A stretch of DNA of 64,000 nucleotides from DATHSY01 sp046729855 (GCA_046729855.1 JBKPHM010000022.1:1-64000); one strand, 5' to 3'; positions 16,866-26,480 are shown, counted from the stretch's first letter. Translations and numbers: made by a program. The notes: a model not told the origin generated them from the sequence alone.

Positions 16866-17866
16866 TGATGGGGGCTATGCGCGTGCGAATCCCAACCCCG
16901 CTCGCGCTCGTCCTCGCCGTCTCGGTGGCCGCGAGCACCGCATGCGGGAACGACGGGCAGGAGGCTACCGGGGGCACGTCGCCGGCGCGGACGGGCATGA
17001 TCACGATCGTGGCGACGCCCGATCTCGCCGTCGGCGCGCCGCAGCGGGTCTCGGTAGGGCTGCCCCTCGACGACCGGAGGAACGTCAGCTTCGGCACCGT
17101 GGCGCTCACCTTCTCGTACCTCGGGACGGCGGCCGAGCCCGTCTCGCCGTCGCCGGCGGGGGCGAGCTACGTGGCCCACTACGTGCCGACCCCCGGGACC
17201 CCGGATGCCCCCGAGCAGGGCGGCGGGCCCCGGGTGACCTCGCCGTCGGAGGCGCGAGGCGTCTACCAGGCCGACGACGTTTCCTTCGACCGTGCCGGGT
17301 TCTGGCAGGTCGAGGTGACCGCCGACGTCGAGGGCGAAGGAACCCAGCGCGCGACGGCCGCGTTCGACGTCCTCGAGGAGCCCTCGTTGCCGGCCCCCGG
17401 CAACCGGGCGCTGCCGACTCGGAACCCGACGATCGGTTCGAAGGGCGTGCCCGAGGCGGCGATCGACTCACGCGCCGTGACCGAAGGGGAGATCCCCGAT
17501 CCCGAGCTGCACCGATGGACGATCGCGCGAGCGCTCCGCGAGCACGTCCCGGTCGTGGCGATCTTCGCCACCCCCGTGTATTGCATGAGCCGGTTCTGCG
17601 GCCCGGTCACCGAGGCCATCGAGGAGCTCGCCGCTCGGTACGAGGACCGCGCGGCCTTCGTCCACGTCGAGATCTGGCGCGACTACACGTCCCAACCACA
17701 GAAGGTCAACGAGGCGGCCGCCGACTGGCTGTACCGTGACGGCGAACTGACTGAACCCTGGCTGTACACCATCGACGCTGACGGCGTGATCGTCGATCGC
17801 TGGGCGAGCGTCTTCGACCCGGCCGAGGTCGCTGCGTGGCTGGAGGAGCTGCCGTCGCTCCGCTGA
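16865..17866 (+). CDS. Exported protein with C-terminal thioredoxin-like domain
   Basis: A 333-residue secreted protein. The N-terminus is a signal peptide (PLALVLAVSVAASTAC) with a weak lipobox, so it may be a lipoprotein. Residues about 40-190 look like a beta-sandwich domain, with conserved-looking GFWQVEVTADVEG. The C-terminal part has a thioredoxin-like fold: VVAIFATPVYCMSRFCGPV, with a CxxxxC pair rather than CxxC, then FVHVEIWRD and the cis-Pro-type EPWLYTIDADG. The ATG at 16865 overlaps the ogt stop by one base; ATG codons at 16868 and 16877 are alternatives. A redox or cargo-reducing role is inferred. Confidence 0.72.
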   Translation: MMGAMRVRIPTPLALVLAVSVAASTACGNDGQEATGGTSPARTGMITIVATPDLAVGAPQRVSVGLPLDDRRNVSFGTVALTFSYLGTAAEPVSPSPAGASYVAHYVPTPGTPDAPEQGGGPRVTSPSEARGVYQADDVSFDRAGFWQVEVTADVEGEGTQRATAAFDVLEEPSLPAPGNRALPTRNPTIGSKGVPEAAIDSRAVTEGEIPDPELHRWTIARALREHVPVVAIFATPVYCMSRFCGPVTEAIEELAARYEDRAAFVHVEIWRDYTSQPQKVNEAAADWLYRDGELTEPWLYTIDADGVIVDRWASVFDPAEVAAWLEELPSLR

Positions 17867-17898
17867 GAGCCGCGAGCGAGCCCGTAGCATAGGTATCG

Positions 17899-18813
17899 AT
17901 GCTGCCGCCCGGCCCCGACGACCCGCGTCCGGCGACGCCCACGATCGAGGGGTGCTACCGGCACCCGGACATGCAGACCGGCGTCCACTGCACGCGGTGC
18001 GGCCGCGCGATCTGCCCGAACTGCATGGTCCCCGCGGCCGTGGGCTATCAGTGCCCCGAGTGCCTAGAGCAGGCGCGACGTGACTACCGGCGAGGGCCCG
18101 GCAACCTGCGCCGCCGAGCCCGGTCGATGACGGTGACCCGGGTCCTCCTGGGGGCGATCATCGTGATGTTTGTGATCGAGGTCGGCAGCAGTCCGGCCCG
18201 GTCGTTGTTCGGCGGTCTGAACGAGCCCGTGCTGTACCGCCTCGGCGGGATGTTCCCGCCCGCGATCGCGGCGGGGCAGTACTGGCGGCTGCTCTCGGCG
18301 ATGTTCCTGCACGCCAGCGTGTTCCACATCCTGTTCAACGGCTACGCGCTGTGGATCTTCGGGCAGGCGGTCGAGGAGGAGTACGGCCACGTCTGGATGG
18401 CCGTGCTGTACCTCCTGACGGGCTTCCTCGCGAGCGTCGCGTCGTACGCGTTCGGCCCGGTGCTGACGATCGGCGTCGGAGCGTCGGGCGCGATCTTTGG
18501 GCTTTTCGGCGCGTTCGTCGCCTACAACTACCGCCGCCGGCATCTGGCGCTCCCATCGGCACGCCTGCGGGCCGCCGTCACGCTGATCCTCCTGAATGCG
18601 CTGCTCGCCGTCCTGATCCCGTTCATCGACTGGCGGGCGCACCTCGGCGGCCTGATCGCCGGGTTCGTCGCGGGCTGGGTCATCGAGGGTGTCGGGCCGC
18701 GGGACACTCGCGCCGCCGCCCGCGTCGTCGCGTTGATCGCAATGGTCGCGGTCGGCGTCGCTCTCGTCGCGTGGCGCTCCGAGCAGATCCGCGCAACGAT
18801 CGGCGCAATCTGA
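17899..18813 (+). CDS. Rhomboid-family intramembrane serine protease with N-terminal zinc finger
   Basis: A 304-residue membrane protease. Residues 19-55 form a B-box-like zinc finger with Cys/His ligands C19, H22, C31, C34, C39, C42, C52 and C55. The rest is a rhomboid domain with six or seven membrane helices: HASVFHILFN near 138-147, catalytic Ser196 in GVGASGAIFG, and catalytic His248 in RAHLGGL. Rhomboids cut other membrane proteins inside the bilayer. The zinc-finger-plus-rhomboid layout is common in Actinobacteria. It stands alone here, facing pheA. Confidence 0.94.
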   Translation: MLPPGPDDPRPATPTIEGCYRHPDMQTGVHCTRCGRAICPNCMVPAAVGYQCPECLEQARRDYRRGPGNLRRRARSMTVTRVLLGAIIVMFVIEVGSSPARSLFGGLNEPVLYRLGGMFPPAIAAGQYWRLLSAMFLHASVFHILFNGYALWIFGQAVEEEYGHVWMAVLYLLTGFLASVASYAFGPVLTIGVGASGAIFGLFGAFVAYNYRRRHLALPSARLRAAVTLILLNALLAVLIPFIDWRAHLGGLIAGFVAGWVIEGVGPRDTRAAARVVALIAMVAVGVALVAWRSEQIRATIGAI

Positions 18814-18851
18814 CCGCACCCGGACGTCGGCCGGGCCGAACGGAACGACGT

Positions 18852-19673
18852 CTAGACCGGGCCCTTCGAGCCCGGGTACGTCCCGAGGACCTTGAGCATC
18901 GAGGTGTGGAGCCGGACCTCTGTCAGGACCTCGTCAAGCTCGCGGTCGTCGGTCGACCGCTCGACGTCGAGATAGAACAGGTATTCGAACGGCGCACCTC
19001 GCCGGGGTCGGGACTCGAGCTTCGTGAGGTTGATGCCGTGGCCCGCGAAGGGCTTCAGGGACGCGAGGAGCGAGCCCGGCCTGTCGTGCACGGCCATCAC
19101 GAGCGACGTCTTGTCCGGCGTGCCGAGCCCTGCGTCGGTCGTCCCGACCACGGCAAACTTCGTGAAGTTGTCCGGGTACGTCTGGATCCGCTCGGCCAGC
19201 ACGATCAGTCCCAGTCGCGTCCCGGCCTCGACGCTGGCCACCGCCGCTTGGTCGCTGCGCCCGGCCTCGGCGACGATACGTGCCGCGCCGGCCGTGTCGT
19301 GCACCGCCACGGTCTCGACGCCGAGCAAGGCGAGAAAGTCCTCGCTCTGCGCGAGTGCCTGCCAGTGCGAGTACACGCGCCGGATCCCCTCGAGCCGCGC
19401 GCCGGGCGGCGCCAGCAAGGCGTGGTCCACCCGCACGACGACCTCGCCCACGATCCGCACGAGCGTGCTGTTGAGCAGCAGGTCGTACGTCTCGTTGACC
19501 GACCCGGCCTGCGAGTTCTCGACCGGGACGACGCCAAAGGACGCCTCGCCGCTCGTCACGCGCGAAAACGCGATGCGGACGGTATCGCACGGCATCGGAT
19601 CCGCCTCGGGGAACGCGGCGAGGACCGCCGTCTCGCTGAAGGCGCCGGGCTCCCCCTGGTACGCGACCTTCAT
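18852..19673 (-). CDS. pheA: Prephenate dehydratase
   Basis: A 273-residue enzyme that converts prephenate to phenylpyruvate for phenylalanine synthesis. The start VAYQGEPGAFSE is diagnostic. The catalytic region is seen in PDNFTKFAVVG, in which the catalytic Thr lies in a TKF variant of the usual T-R-F. Residues about 190-265 form a regulatory ACT domain (KTSLVMAVHDRPGSLLASL, then the ESRP phenylalanine-binding motif). The gene is a stand-alone monofunctional form. Confidence 0.96.
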   Translation of the reverse strand: MKVAYQGEPGAFSETAVLAAFPEADPMPCDTVRIAFSRVTSGEASFGVVPVENSQAGSVNETYDLLLNSTLVRIVGEVVVRVDHALLAPPGARLEGIRRVYSHWQALAQSEDFLALLGVETVAVHDTAGAARIVAEAGRSDQAAVASVEAGTRLGLIVLAERIQTYPDNFTKFAVVGTTDAGLGTPDKTSLVMAVHDRPGSLLASLKPFAGHGINLTKLESRPRRGAPFEYLFYLDVERSTDDRELDEVLTEVRLHTSMLKVLGTYPGSKGPV

Positions 19674-19698
19674 CGCGGCCAGGGTAGCAGTACGTGGT

Positions 19699-20421
19699 CT
19701 ACGCTCCGCCGAGGTCGGCGGAGAGGTCGATCAGGCCCAGCTCGGTCGCGCGGACGATCGCCCGGACCCTGTTGGGGACGTCGAGCTTTCGGTAGATCTT
19801 GCCGATGTGAGCCTCGACGGTTCGCGGCGACACGCCCAACCGTGTGGCGATCTGCCGGATCGTGAGCCCCTCGCTCATGCAGCGGAGGATCTGCAATTCC
19901 CGGGCCGTCACGGACGACGCGAGCGCGGACGCCTCGCGAGCCTGTCGAGCCAACCGCCCCAGCTCGGTGATCGCCGCGCGTTCCTGTTGGGGCGTGAACA
20001 CCCGGCTCCCCGCCGCGACCATCTCGACCGACTCACGCAGCGCCCCGATACTGGCGGTCTTCTCCAGACAACCATCGGCCCCCGCCTTCATCACGCCGAA
20101 CACCGTGTCGTCATCGCTCCTGTTCACGAGGACGAGGACGCGGATGTCCGGTCGCTCCATCCTCGCCGGACGGATCACATCGCCGCCCTCGAGATCGGGC
20201 AGGGGTAGGTCGAGGACCATCGCGTCGGGACGGAGCGATCGGACGGCGTCGACGGCCGCCTCGCCGGTGGAGACCTCTCCGGCAACGGCGAGGTGCGCCG
20301 ACGCATCGCAGCAGATCCGCACCGCACCTCGGATCAAGGGGTGGTTCCCGACCAGGAGGACGCCGGACCGCCGTCTGGTCCTCGCGTTCACGCCGGTCAC
20401 CGTCGTCCCCCGACGGATCAC
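19699..20421 (-). CDS. NarL-family response regulator with degenerate acidic pocket
   Basis: A 240-residue regulator with a receiver domain (about 20-135) and a LuxR-type helix-turn-helix at the C-terminus ([20 protein letters not shown] and [16 protein letters not shown]). I use the GTG at 20421, which overlaps the upstream stop as GTGA; GTG codons at 20400 and 20391 would give shorter versions. The receiver keeps Asp71 in MVLDLPLPD but has VGNH where active receivers have the acidic pair (VDDH). It is therefore possibly not phosphorylated normally. It directly follows a normal NarL-type regulator gene, and no kinase is nearby. Confidence 0.85.
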   Translation of the reverse strand: MIRRGTTVTGVNARTRRRSGVLLVGNHPLIRGAVRICCDASAHLAVAGEVSTGEAAVDAVRSLRPDAMVLDLPLPDLEGGDVIRPARMERPDIRVLVLVNRSDDDTVFGVMKAGADGCLEKTASIGALRESVEMVAAGSRVFTPQQERAAITELGRLARQAREASALASSVTARELQILRCMSEGLTIRQIATRLGVSPRTVEAHIGKIYRKLDVPNRVRAIVRATELGLIDLSADLGGA

Positions 20422-21089
20422 GTCGTCCGCGCCGCGGGCGCGAACCCGTGGCGCCACGCGAGGGTCACCGCTTCGATCTTCGAATGGACGCCGAGCTTCG
20501 ACAAGATGTTCTTCACGTGGCTCTGCACGGTGAGGGGACTGATGTGCAGGTTCTCCGCGATCGTTGTCGTCGTGTCTCCCGCCGCCAGCGCTCGCAGGAT
20601 CTGGGTCTCCCGAGCGGTCAGCCGTTTCAGGGCGAACTCGGCGGCCGGGGCGGGCCCGCGACCGCTCTGGAGCTGCTGGATCACCAACGGCAGCTGCGCG
20701 TCGGGCATCACGATCTCGTCGGCCGCCGCTCGGTGGATCAGGTCCAGCAGCTCGTCCACGGCACGGGTCTTGGGGACGTACCCGCACGCGCCGGCCGCCA
20801 GGGCGCTGGCGATCAGGGTGGTCGCCTGGATGGCGGTGAGGATCACCACCTTGCTGTCGGGCGACACGACCCGAACGCGCTTGGTCGCTTCGATCCCATC
20901 CATCCCGGGCAGGTCAAGGTCCATGAGGACGACGTGGGGCCGTTCCCGGGCGGCGAGCTGGATGCCCTCCTCCGCGCTGTGTGCCCGAGCGATGAGCTCT
21001 ATGTTCGGCTGGGTCGAGAAGAGCAGCGCGAGCGCGTCGGAGAACATCTCGTGGTCGTCGACGACGAGCACGCGGACGAGGTCGCGCAT
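20418..21089 (-). CDS. NarL-family response regulator
   Basis: A 223-residue regulator. The receiver begins [10 protein letters not shown] with acidic residues 11-12, the phospho-acceptor is Asp57 in VLMDLDLPG, and the switch lysine is in GYVPKT. The LuxR-type output domain reads [16 protein letters not shown] and [18 protein letters not shown]. The ATG at 21089 starts the receiver properly; a longer ORF runs upstream to 21203 without homology. Its stop overlaps the start of a second, atypical regulator, so the two are probably made together and may form a pair acting on the same genes. Confidence 0.9.
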   Translation of the reverse strand: MRDLVRVLVVDDHEMFSDALALLFSTQPNIELIARAHSAEEGIQLAARERPHVVLMDLDLPGMDGIEATKRVRVVSPDSKVVILTAIQATTLIASALAAGACGYVPKTRAVDELLDLIHRAAADEIVMPDAQLPLVIQQLQSGRGPAPAAEFALKRLTARETQILRALAAGDTTTTIAENLHISPLTVQSHVKNILSKLGVHSKIEAVTLAWRHGFAPAARTT

Positions 21090-21168
21090 GGTCCCTTCAA
21101 CATCGGCGCACGGCGGACGAGACCTGAGCAGGGTGTCGAGCGCCGCCCGCCGGGGCAGACTTGAGGGG

Positions 21169-23232
21169 ATGGGCGACCACGACGACCCGGACCTGCCGGC
21201 CAACCGCCTCGCCGGCGAGACCAGCCCCTACCTGCTCCAGCACGCCCACAACCCCGTCGACTGGTACCCCTGGGGTCCCGAGGCCCTCGAGCGGGCGCGT
21301 GCCGACGACAAGCCGATCCTGCTGTCCATCGGCTACGCCTCCTGCCATTGGTGCCACGTCATGGAGCGGGAGTCGTTCGAGGATCCCGAGACGGCCGCCC
21401 TGATGAACCAGCACTTCGTCTCGATCAAGGTCGACCGGGAGGAGCGCCCGGACGTCGACGCGATCTACATGGACGCCGTCCAGGCGATGGTGGGCCACGG
21501 AGGGTGGCCCCTTACCGCGTTCCTGACAACGGAGGGAAAGCCGTTCTACGCGGGCACGTACTTCCCAAAGGATGACCGGCACGGGATTCCGGCCTTCAGG
21601 AAGGTGCTCGCCGCCATCGCGGAGACGTGGCGGGAACGGCGAGACGAGGTCGAGGTGCAGGGGAAGCGGGTCGTCGACGCGTTGGCCCGGCCCGCGACGG
21701 CGCCGGGCTCGGCGGAGCCGCTCTCGGCCGACCTGCTTCACGATGCGCTCCGGAACCTGAGGCGCGCGTTCGACCCGCGGTGGGGCGGGTTCGGGTCTGC
21801 GCCCAAATTCCCGCAGGCGATGACGCTCGAGTTCCTGTTGCGATGCCACCTGCGCGGGATGCCGGATGCGCTCGAGATGCTGACGCCGGCGCTCGATCGG
21901 ATGGCGGCCGGCGGAATCTACGACCACGTCGGCGGCGGCTTCCACCGCTACTCGGTCGACGAACGCTGGCAGGTGCCCCACTTCGAAAAAATGCTCTACG
22001 ACAACGCGCAGCTGATCCGCCTCTACACGCGCGCCTGGCAGGTGACGCGCCGCGACGACTACCGGCGCGTCGGGATGGAATCGGCCGACTACCTGCTCCG
22101 CGACATGCAGCATCCGGACGGCGGCCTCTTCTCGTCGCAGGACGCCGACTCCGAGGGCGTCGAGGGCGCCTTCTACGTGTGGCGGTACGACGACCTCGTC
22201 TCGCTCGTCGGCACCGACGTTGCGGCCGTGTTCGGAGCGGCGCCGGGCGGCAACTGGGAGGGCGGTCTCAACGTGCTGTGGCGCCCGTACCCGATCGAGG
22301 CGGTTGCCTCGGAGACCGGTCGGGATGCCGACGAGCTGGAGCGCGAGGTCCAGGACGCCCGCGAGCGGTTGCGCGAGGTACGCCGGAGCCGCGAGCGGCC
22401 GGCGACGGACGACAAGATCCTGGCGGGCTGGAACGGCCTCGCCGCGGCGGCGCTCGCGGAGGCAGGTCGCGCCTTCGAGGTCGACCGGTACGTCGACGCG
22501 GCCGTTCGCGCCGCGACGTTCGTCGTCAACACGCTCCGCGTGGACGGGCGCCTGCTGCGGTCGTGGCGCGACGGGCGTACGGGCCGCCCGGGCTTCGCGG
22601 ACGACCACGCCCTGCTCGCCGACGCATGCCTCACCCTGTACGAGACGACCTTCGACCTCGCGTGGTTCGAGCGCGCCCGCGCGCTCTGCGACGAGCTGCT
22701 CGAACGGTTCTGGGATCGGGAGCGCGGCGGGTTCTACCAGACGGGCGCCGATGCCGAGGCGCTCGTCATCCGCCCGAAGGAGCTCTTGGACAACGCCGTT
22801 CCCTCCGGCAACTCGGCCGCGGCGGACGTCCTCCAACGGATGGCGCTGCTGACGGGCGAACAGGCCTACGAGCACGCGGCGGTCTCGGCGCTGCGGCTGG
22901 TGCGGGATGCGATTGCCAAGGCGCCGCTGGGGTTCGGCTTCGCGCTGTCGGCGCTCGATCTGTACGTTTCGCCCGCGCGCGAGGTCGCGATCGTCGGCGA
23001 GCCCGATGCCCATGACACGCTCGCCCTGGCGTCCGAGGTGACCACGAAGCGGTTCGTCCCGAACCACGTTCTCGCCGTGGCGGCTCCGGGTGACGCCCAG
23101 GCGCGCGAACGAGTGCCGCTCCTCCGCGAGCGCGAGGCCCAGGACGACAGGGCGACCGCCTACGTCTGCGAGCGCTTCGTCTGCAAGCTGCCCGTGACCG
23201 ATCCCGAGTCGCTCGCGGCGCAGCTCGCCTGA
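21169..23232 (+). CDS. DUF255 thioredoxin-domain protein (YyaL/SPATA20 family)
   Basis: A 687-residue protein. The N-terminal DUF255 domain (about 10-170) has [21 protein letters not shown] and the thioredoxin-like C59-H-W-C62 motif. The remaining part is an (alpha/alpha)6-barrel of the glycosidase-like type, as in AGE-type epimerases ([20 protein letters not shown] and [12 protein letters not shown]). The family is widespread, but its reaction is unknown. The ATG at 21169 follows GAGGGG with almost no spacer, so a weak or leaderless start is possible. A very long ORF on the opposite strand is only its shadow. Confidence 0.93.
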   Translation: MGDHDDPDLPANRLAGETSPYLLQHAHNPVDWYPWGPEALERARADDKPILLSIGYASCHWCHVMERESFEDPETAALMNQHFVSIKVDREERPDVDAIYMDAVQAMVGHGGWPLTAFLTTEGKPFYAGTYFPKDDRHGIPAFRKVLAAIAETWRERRDEVEVQGKRVVDALARPATAPGSAEPLSADLLHDALRNLRRAFDPRWGGFGSAPKFPQAMTLEFLLRCHLRGMPDALEMLTPALDRMAAGGIYDHVGGGFHRYSVDERWQVPHFEKMLYDNAQLIRLYTRAWQVTRRDDYRRVGMESADYLLRDMQHPDGGLFSSQDADSEGVEGAFYVWRYDDLVSLVGTDVAAVFGAAPGGNWEGGLNVLWRPYPIEAVASETGRDADELEREVQDARERLREVRRSRERPATDDKILAGWNGLAAAALAEAGRAFEVDRYVDAAVRAATFVVNTLRVDGRLLRSWRDGRTGRPGFADDHALLADACLTLYETTFDLAWFERARALCDELLERFWDRERGGFYQTGADAEALVIRPKELLDNAVPSGNSAAADVLQRMALLTGEQAYEHAAVSALRLVRDAIAKAPLGFGFALSALDLYVSPAREVAIVGEPDAHDTLALASEVTTKRFVPNHVLAVAAPGDAQARERVPLLREREAQDDRATAYVCERFVCKLPVTDPESLAAQLA

Positions 23233-23286
23233 CCCCCTCGCCGTGCGCGTGGGGAACATCGCCCCGCGATCCGCCCGAGCCGAGGG

Positions 23287-23316
23287 TTGACCTCGCCGTT
23301 TGGTTAGTAGTAGCTT
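23287..23316 (+). promoter_or_regulatory. Promoter giving a probably leaderless arsR transcript
   Basis: TTGACC (23287-23292) and TAGCTT (23311-23316) are separated by 18 bases. Transcription would begin about 7 bases later, at or next to the GTG start at 23324, so the message would have no leader, which is common in Actinobacteria. Confidence 0.6.
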
Positions 23317-23323
23317 ACGGTAA

Positions 23324-23647
23324 GTGAAGACGAACCAAGCGGCCGCGAGGGTGTTGGACGCGCTCGGAGACCCGACGCGACGGGCGGTGCTGGAGTTGGT
23401 CCGAGACCGGGAGCGCCCGGTCGGCGAGATCGCGCGGCACCTGCCCGTGAGCCGGCCGGCGGTCTCGCAGCACCTGCGCGTGCTGAAGGAGGCGGGGCTC
23501 GTGCACGACCGCCAGGACGGCAACCGGCGCCTGTACAGCGTGGACACGCGCGGGCTGGCGGAGCTCCGCTCCTACCTCGAGCGGCACTGGGACTCCGCGC
23601 TCACGGCCTTCAAGGATGTGGCCGAACCGAAGGAGGACCAACGATGA
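23324..23647 (+). CDS. ArsR-family transcriptional regulator
   Basis: A 107-residue winged-helix repressor starting with GTG. It opens ARVLDALGDPTRRAVLELV and has the recognition helix in VSRPAVSQHLRVLKEAGLV, followed by the wing VHDRQDGNRRLYSV. No cysteine-rich metal site is present, so it is the SRPBCC-linked type rather than a metal sensor. It overlaps the next gene as ATGA, an arrangement often seen for ArsR regulators paired with AHSA1-like proteins. Confidence 0.92.
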   Translation: MKTNQAAARVLDALGDPTRRAVLELVRDRERPVGEIARHLPVSRPAVSQHLRVLKEAGLVHDRQDGNRRLYSVDTRGLAELRSYLERHWDSALTAFKDVAEPKEDQR

Positions 23648-24132
23648 GCCAAGCGCTTCCGCCGATCACGCGATCGGTGTCCGTCCGCTGCTCCCCCGAG
23701 CGGGCGTTCGAGGTCTTCACGGCCGAGATGGACTCCTGGTGGCCGGTCGAGACCCACTCGCGCGCCGCATCGGAGTACGAGGACCAGGGCGTCAAGGTCG
23801 AGCGCGTGGAGTTCCAGGGTCGCGTCGGCGGCCGGATCCTCGAGCACGTGTCGAGCGGGCTCGTCTTGCCTTGGGGCGAAGTCCTCGCATGGGAGCCGCC
23901 CCGGCGTTTTGTCCTCGCCTGGAAGCCACACGGGCGCGACCAGCCGCCGACCGAGGTCGAAGTCACGTTCACCCCGGCGCAGGACGGCACCGAGGTCGTC
24001 CTGATGCATCGCGCCTGGGAGCGCCTCCAAGAGGTTCCGGGCGTCGTCGCGAAGCTGCACGGCACCTACGCCGGCGGCTGGGTCCAGACCTTGTTCAGGT
24101 TCGCCGAGGCGGCGAACCGCGATGCCGCGTAG
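23644..24132 (+). CDS. SRPBCC / AHSA1-like protein
   Basis: A 162-residue protein of the START-like SRPBCC superfamily. The features are ITRSVSVRCSPERAFEVFTAEMDSW at the start, a central G-R-V-G-G-R and LPWGEVLAWEPPRRFVLAW strand pair, and FTPAQDGTEVVLMHRAWE. Such proteins bind hydrophobic ligands or act as Hsp90-activator homologues; those next to ArsR genes are mostly of unknown ligand. The start overlaps the arsR stop by 4 bases, so they are co-expressed. Confidence 0.9.
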   Translation: MSQALPPITRSVSVRCSPERAFEVFTAEMDSWWPVETHSRAASEYEDQGVKVERVEFQGRVGGRILEHVSSGLVLPWGEVLAWEPPRRFVLAWKPHGRDQPPTEVEVTFTPAQDGTEVVLMHRAWERLQEVPGVVAKLHGTYAGGWVQTLFRFAEAANRDAA

Positions 24133-24135
24133 GGG

Positions 24136-24276
24136 ATGAGGCAGATGTCCGAGCACCCGTTCCTCGAGATCTACCGGCTGAAGGCCGAGGAGCTGCGGCG
24201 GCAGGCCGAGCTGGCCCGCCGCGGGCGGCACGGCTCGCCGCGTCGCCCGCTCCCCCGCCGGGGCGAGAAACCCTAG
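24136..24276 (+). CDS. 46-residue basic microprotein
   Basis: A short ORF 3 bases after the SRPBCC stop. It begins MRQMSEHPFLEIYRLKAEEL, forms a probable amphipathic helix to about residue 28, then has a very basic tail (RRGRHGSPRRPLPRRGEKP). GGGG lies just upstream of its ATG. Its stop codon overlaps the stop of the convergent binding-protein gene (CTAG). Codon use and tight spacing to the preceding pair suggest it is real and co-transcribed with arsR. I do not recognise a family. A start at 24145 is also possible. Confidence 0.5.
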   Translation: MRQMSEHPFLEIYRLKAEELRRQAELARRGRHGSPRRPLPRRGEKP

Positions 24277-25538
24277 ACGGCGGCCTTGAACTCGTTCCAG
24301 GCCTCCTGCCAGATGGCGTCGGCCTCGGGTGGGAGCTCCACGATCCGCTTCCCCGTCTGGAAGTCATCGGCGGTCACGATCGTGCTCGACAGGTTCCGCG
24401 GGATGAAACCCGCCTTCATGAGATCCGCATCGTCCACACCGTCGAGCGGAGGCTGGAACCCCACGTAGGAGAAGTTCGCGAGGGCGTTGTCGACGTCCAT
24501 CAGGAAGTCCATGAAGCGGTGCGCAAGGGCCGGGTTCTTCGCGTCCCCGGAGACCACCATCACGTCGTTGGAGACCGCCCATCCGCCTTCGGGCGGGTAG
24601 TAATAGCCGAGCACGGACACCGGCGTTCCCTTCGGCAGATACCAGCGCGTGTAGTTCATGGTGCCGGACCACGAAAGCCGCACCGACGACGACCCATCCG
24701 CCAGCATCTGGTAGCCGCTGCCGGTCACGTCGACGTCGAGCGGCACGAGTCTCAGCAGCTCCTCCCGCGCCGCCTCGATGTCCGTCGGATCGGTCGTATT
24801 GACGTCGTCGATCCCCAGGTGCAACAGCGCGCACCCGATCGTCTCGCGATAGTCGTCCAGTACGCCGATCTTGCCCCCGTAACTCGGGTCCCACAGCGCG
24901 TCGAGCGGATCCGGCAGGGACACTGGATCGTCGACCTCGTCCATCCGGTAGCCGATCCCGGTCTTCCACGTCAAGTACGGCACGCTGTAGCGCGACCCCT
25001 GGTCGTAGAACGGGTCCCGCAGCTCCGGCCAGATGTTCTTCTCGAGGTTCGGCAGGTAGGTGTGGTTGAGCGGTTGCAGCAACTCGGCCGCGACCATCTT
25101 GCCGAGGTTCCCGATCGTCGTGAAGAACACGTCCAACTCGACCGTGCCGCTCGAGATGTTCGAGATCGCCTGCGACATCTCGGAGATTGGCGTGTACGCG
25201 ATCTCCACGCCGTACCGCTCGGAGAACCCGTTCAGCACCTTCTCGTAGACGTAGTCGTTCCAGCCGTAGATCGTCAGCGGGCCGGCCTCGGGTTCCAGGT
25301 CGTCGTCGATCGCCGGGACGTCGTCGTACAGCGGTAGCTCGACCGGCGCATCGGGCGCCGCGATCGGCACCGTGGGAGACGGTCTCCCCTGCCTCTGCGT
25401 GCCGAGCCAGTCGCACGCGGCGAGGGTCGCGGCAAGGCTCGGAAGCGCGATCCCGGCCGCGCCGGCGTACCGCAGGAACGACCGACGGTCGATGCCGACC
25501 CCGGGCGCTCGACAGCGGTCACGTTCCTTCGGGTGCAT
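24273..25538 (-). CDS. potD: Spermidine/putrescine-type ABC transporter binding protein 1
   Basis: A 421-residue exported solute-binding protein. The signal peptide combines a twin-arginine motif (DRRSFLRYAG, Arg18-Arg19) with a lipobox ending at Cys42 (ATLAAC). The mature part has the PotD-type opening GPLTIYGWNDYVYEKVLNGF and a typical polyamine-binding layout (YSVPYLTWKTGIGYR). It lies 9 bases after potC in the same operon. A second, closely related binding protein is encoded divergently at 27598-28869. The exact substrate cannot be read; polyamines or related cations are likely. Confidence 0.9.
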   Translation of the reverse strand: MHPKERDRCRAPGVGIDRRSFLRYAGAAGIALPSLAATLAACDWLGTQRQGRPSPTVPIAAPDAPVELPLYDDVPAIDDDLEPEAGPLTIYGWNDYVYEKVLNGFSERYGVEIAYTPISEMSQAISNISSGTVELDVFFTTIGNLGKMVAAELLQPLNHTYLPNLEKNIWPELRDPFYDQGSRYSVPYLTWKTGIGYRMDEVDDPVSLPDPLDALWDPSYGGKIGVLDDYRETIGCALLHLGIDDVNTTDPTDIEAAREELLRLVPLDVDVTGSGYQMLADGSSSVRLSWSGTMNYTRWYLPKGTPVSVLGYYYPPEGGWAVSNDVMVVSGDAKNPALAHRFMDFLMDVDNALANFSYVGFQPPLDGVDDADLMKAGFIPRNLSSTIVTADDFQTGKRIVELPPEADAIWQEAWNEFKAAV

Positions 25539-25547
25539 GCTCGTCGC

Positions 25548-26480
25548 TCAGAACTCGAACCTCGTCAGGGCGTCGGCGGCAGAAGCTTCGCGCGTGCCGC
25601 GGCGCCTGGCCATCCCACGCATCACCAACCCGGCGATCGTGATCGCGGACAGGGAGAGCACGAGCATCACCGTCGCGACCGCGTTGAGCGAGGGGTTCTC
25701 CCCGGTCCTGCCCGTCCCGTAGATCAGCATCGGGATCGTGATCGTGTCCTGACCCTTGAACAGGAACTGGCTGGTGACGAAGTCGTCGATCGACAACGCG
25801 AAGACGATCATGAACGCGGCGAAGATCGCCGGAGCGAGCAGCGGCAGCACGACGCGTCGCATTGCCTCGAACGGCGGCGCCCCCAGGTCCATCGCGACCT
25901 CCTCGTACTCCTTGCCGATCCCGAACAGGCGCCCTCGGATCACGATCACGACGTAGGGTATCGACCAGGTGACGTGCCCCAGGAGCTGGGCAGGCGTGCC
26001 GAACAGCGTGCTGTCGCCGAACCTGTACAGGTGTGCGAAGACCAGCAGCAGCCCCGACGCGAGGACGATCTCGGGGGTGACGAGCGGCAGGAGCATGAGG
26101 AAGTTCCCGCTCGTCGCCACCGGGCCGCGCCACCTGGCGAGTCCGAGCGCCATCGCCACGCCGATGGGCGTGGCGATCAGCATGGTCAGCGCCGCCAGCT
26201 TCCCGCTCTGGACCACGGCGCTGTGCAGGGTGGGGTCGTGAAGCACCGATAGGTCTGGGTCGCTGATGTACCAACGAAACGAGAACCCTTGCCAGGTGCT
26301 CCTCGAGCGGCCGGCGTTGAACGAGAACAGCACGGCGATCGCCACGGGCACGATGGCCCACGCGAGGAACAGCCACGAGTAGACGGCGAGGATCCTCGGC
26401 TTGCGCCACGGGTTCGCGAACGCGCCCCGCACACGTGCGCGCGTCCGAGCCGCGGCCGGAGCAGCGATCGTCCCGCTCAT
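25548..26480 (-). CDS. potC: Spermidine/putrescine-type ABC transporter permease PotC
   Basis: A 310-residue membrane permease with about six hydrophobic segments, the first near residues 31-52. The coupling loop KEYEEVAMDLGAPPFEAMRRVVLPLL is the EAA motif for contact with an ATPase. The ATG at 26480 overlaps the potB stop (ATGA). A long upstream extension of this ORF only shadows potB. It works with PotB as the channel of the importer. The cognate ATPase is not in the window. Confidence 0.93.
   Translation of the reverse strand: MSGTIAAPAAARTRARVRGAFANPWRKPRILAVYSWLFLAWAIVPVAIAVLFSFNAGRSRSTWQGFSFRWYISDPDLSVLHDPTLHSAVVQSGKLAALTMLIATPIGVAMALGLARWRGPVATSGNFLMLLPLVTPEIVLASGLLLVFAHLYRFGDSTLFGTPAQLLGHVTWSIPYVVIVIRGRLFGIGKEYEEVAMDLGAPPFEAMRRVVLPLLAPAIFAAFMIVFALSIDDFVTSQFLFKGQDTITIPMLIYGTGRTGENPSLNAVATVMLVLSLSAITIAGLVMRGMARRRGTREASAADALTRFEF

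Noticed and set aside
19674..20787. A 362-residue version of the second NarL regulator
   Set aside because: The extra N-terminus overlaps the first regulator gene; the GTG at 20421 with a 4-base overlap is far more likely.
21097..23547. An 816-residue ORF on the minus strand
   Set aside because: It lies opposite the DUF255 gene in a shadow frame of high-G+C DNA, has no family motifs and a skewed residue make-up.
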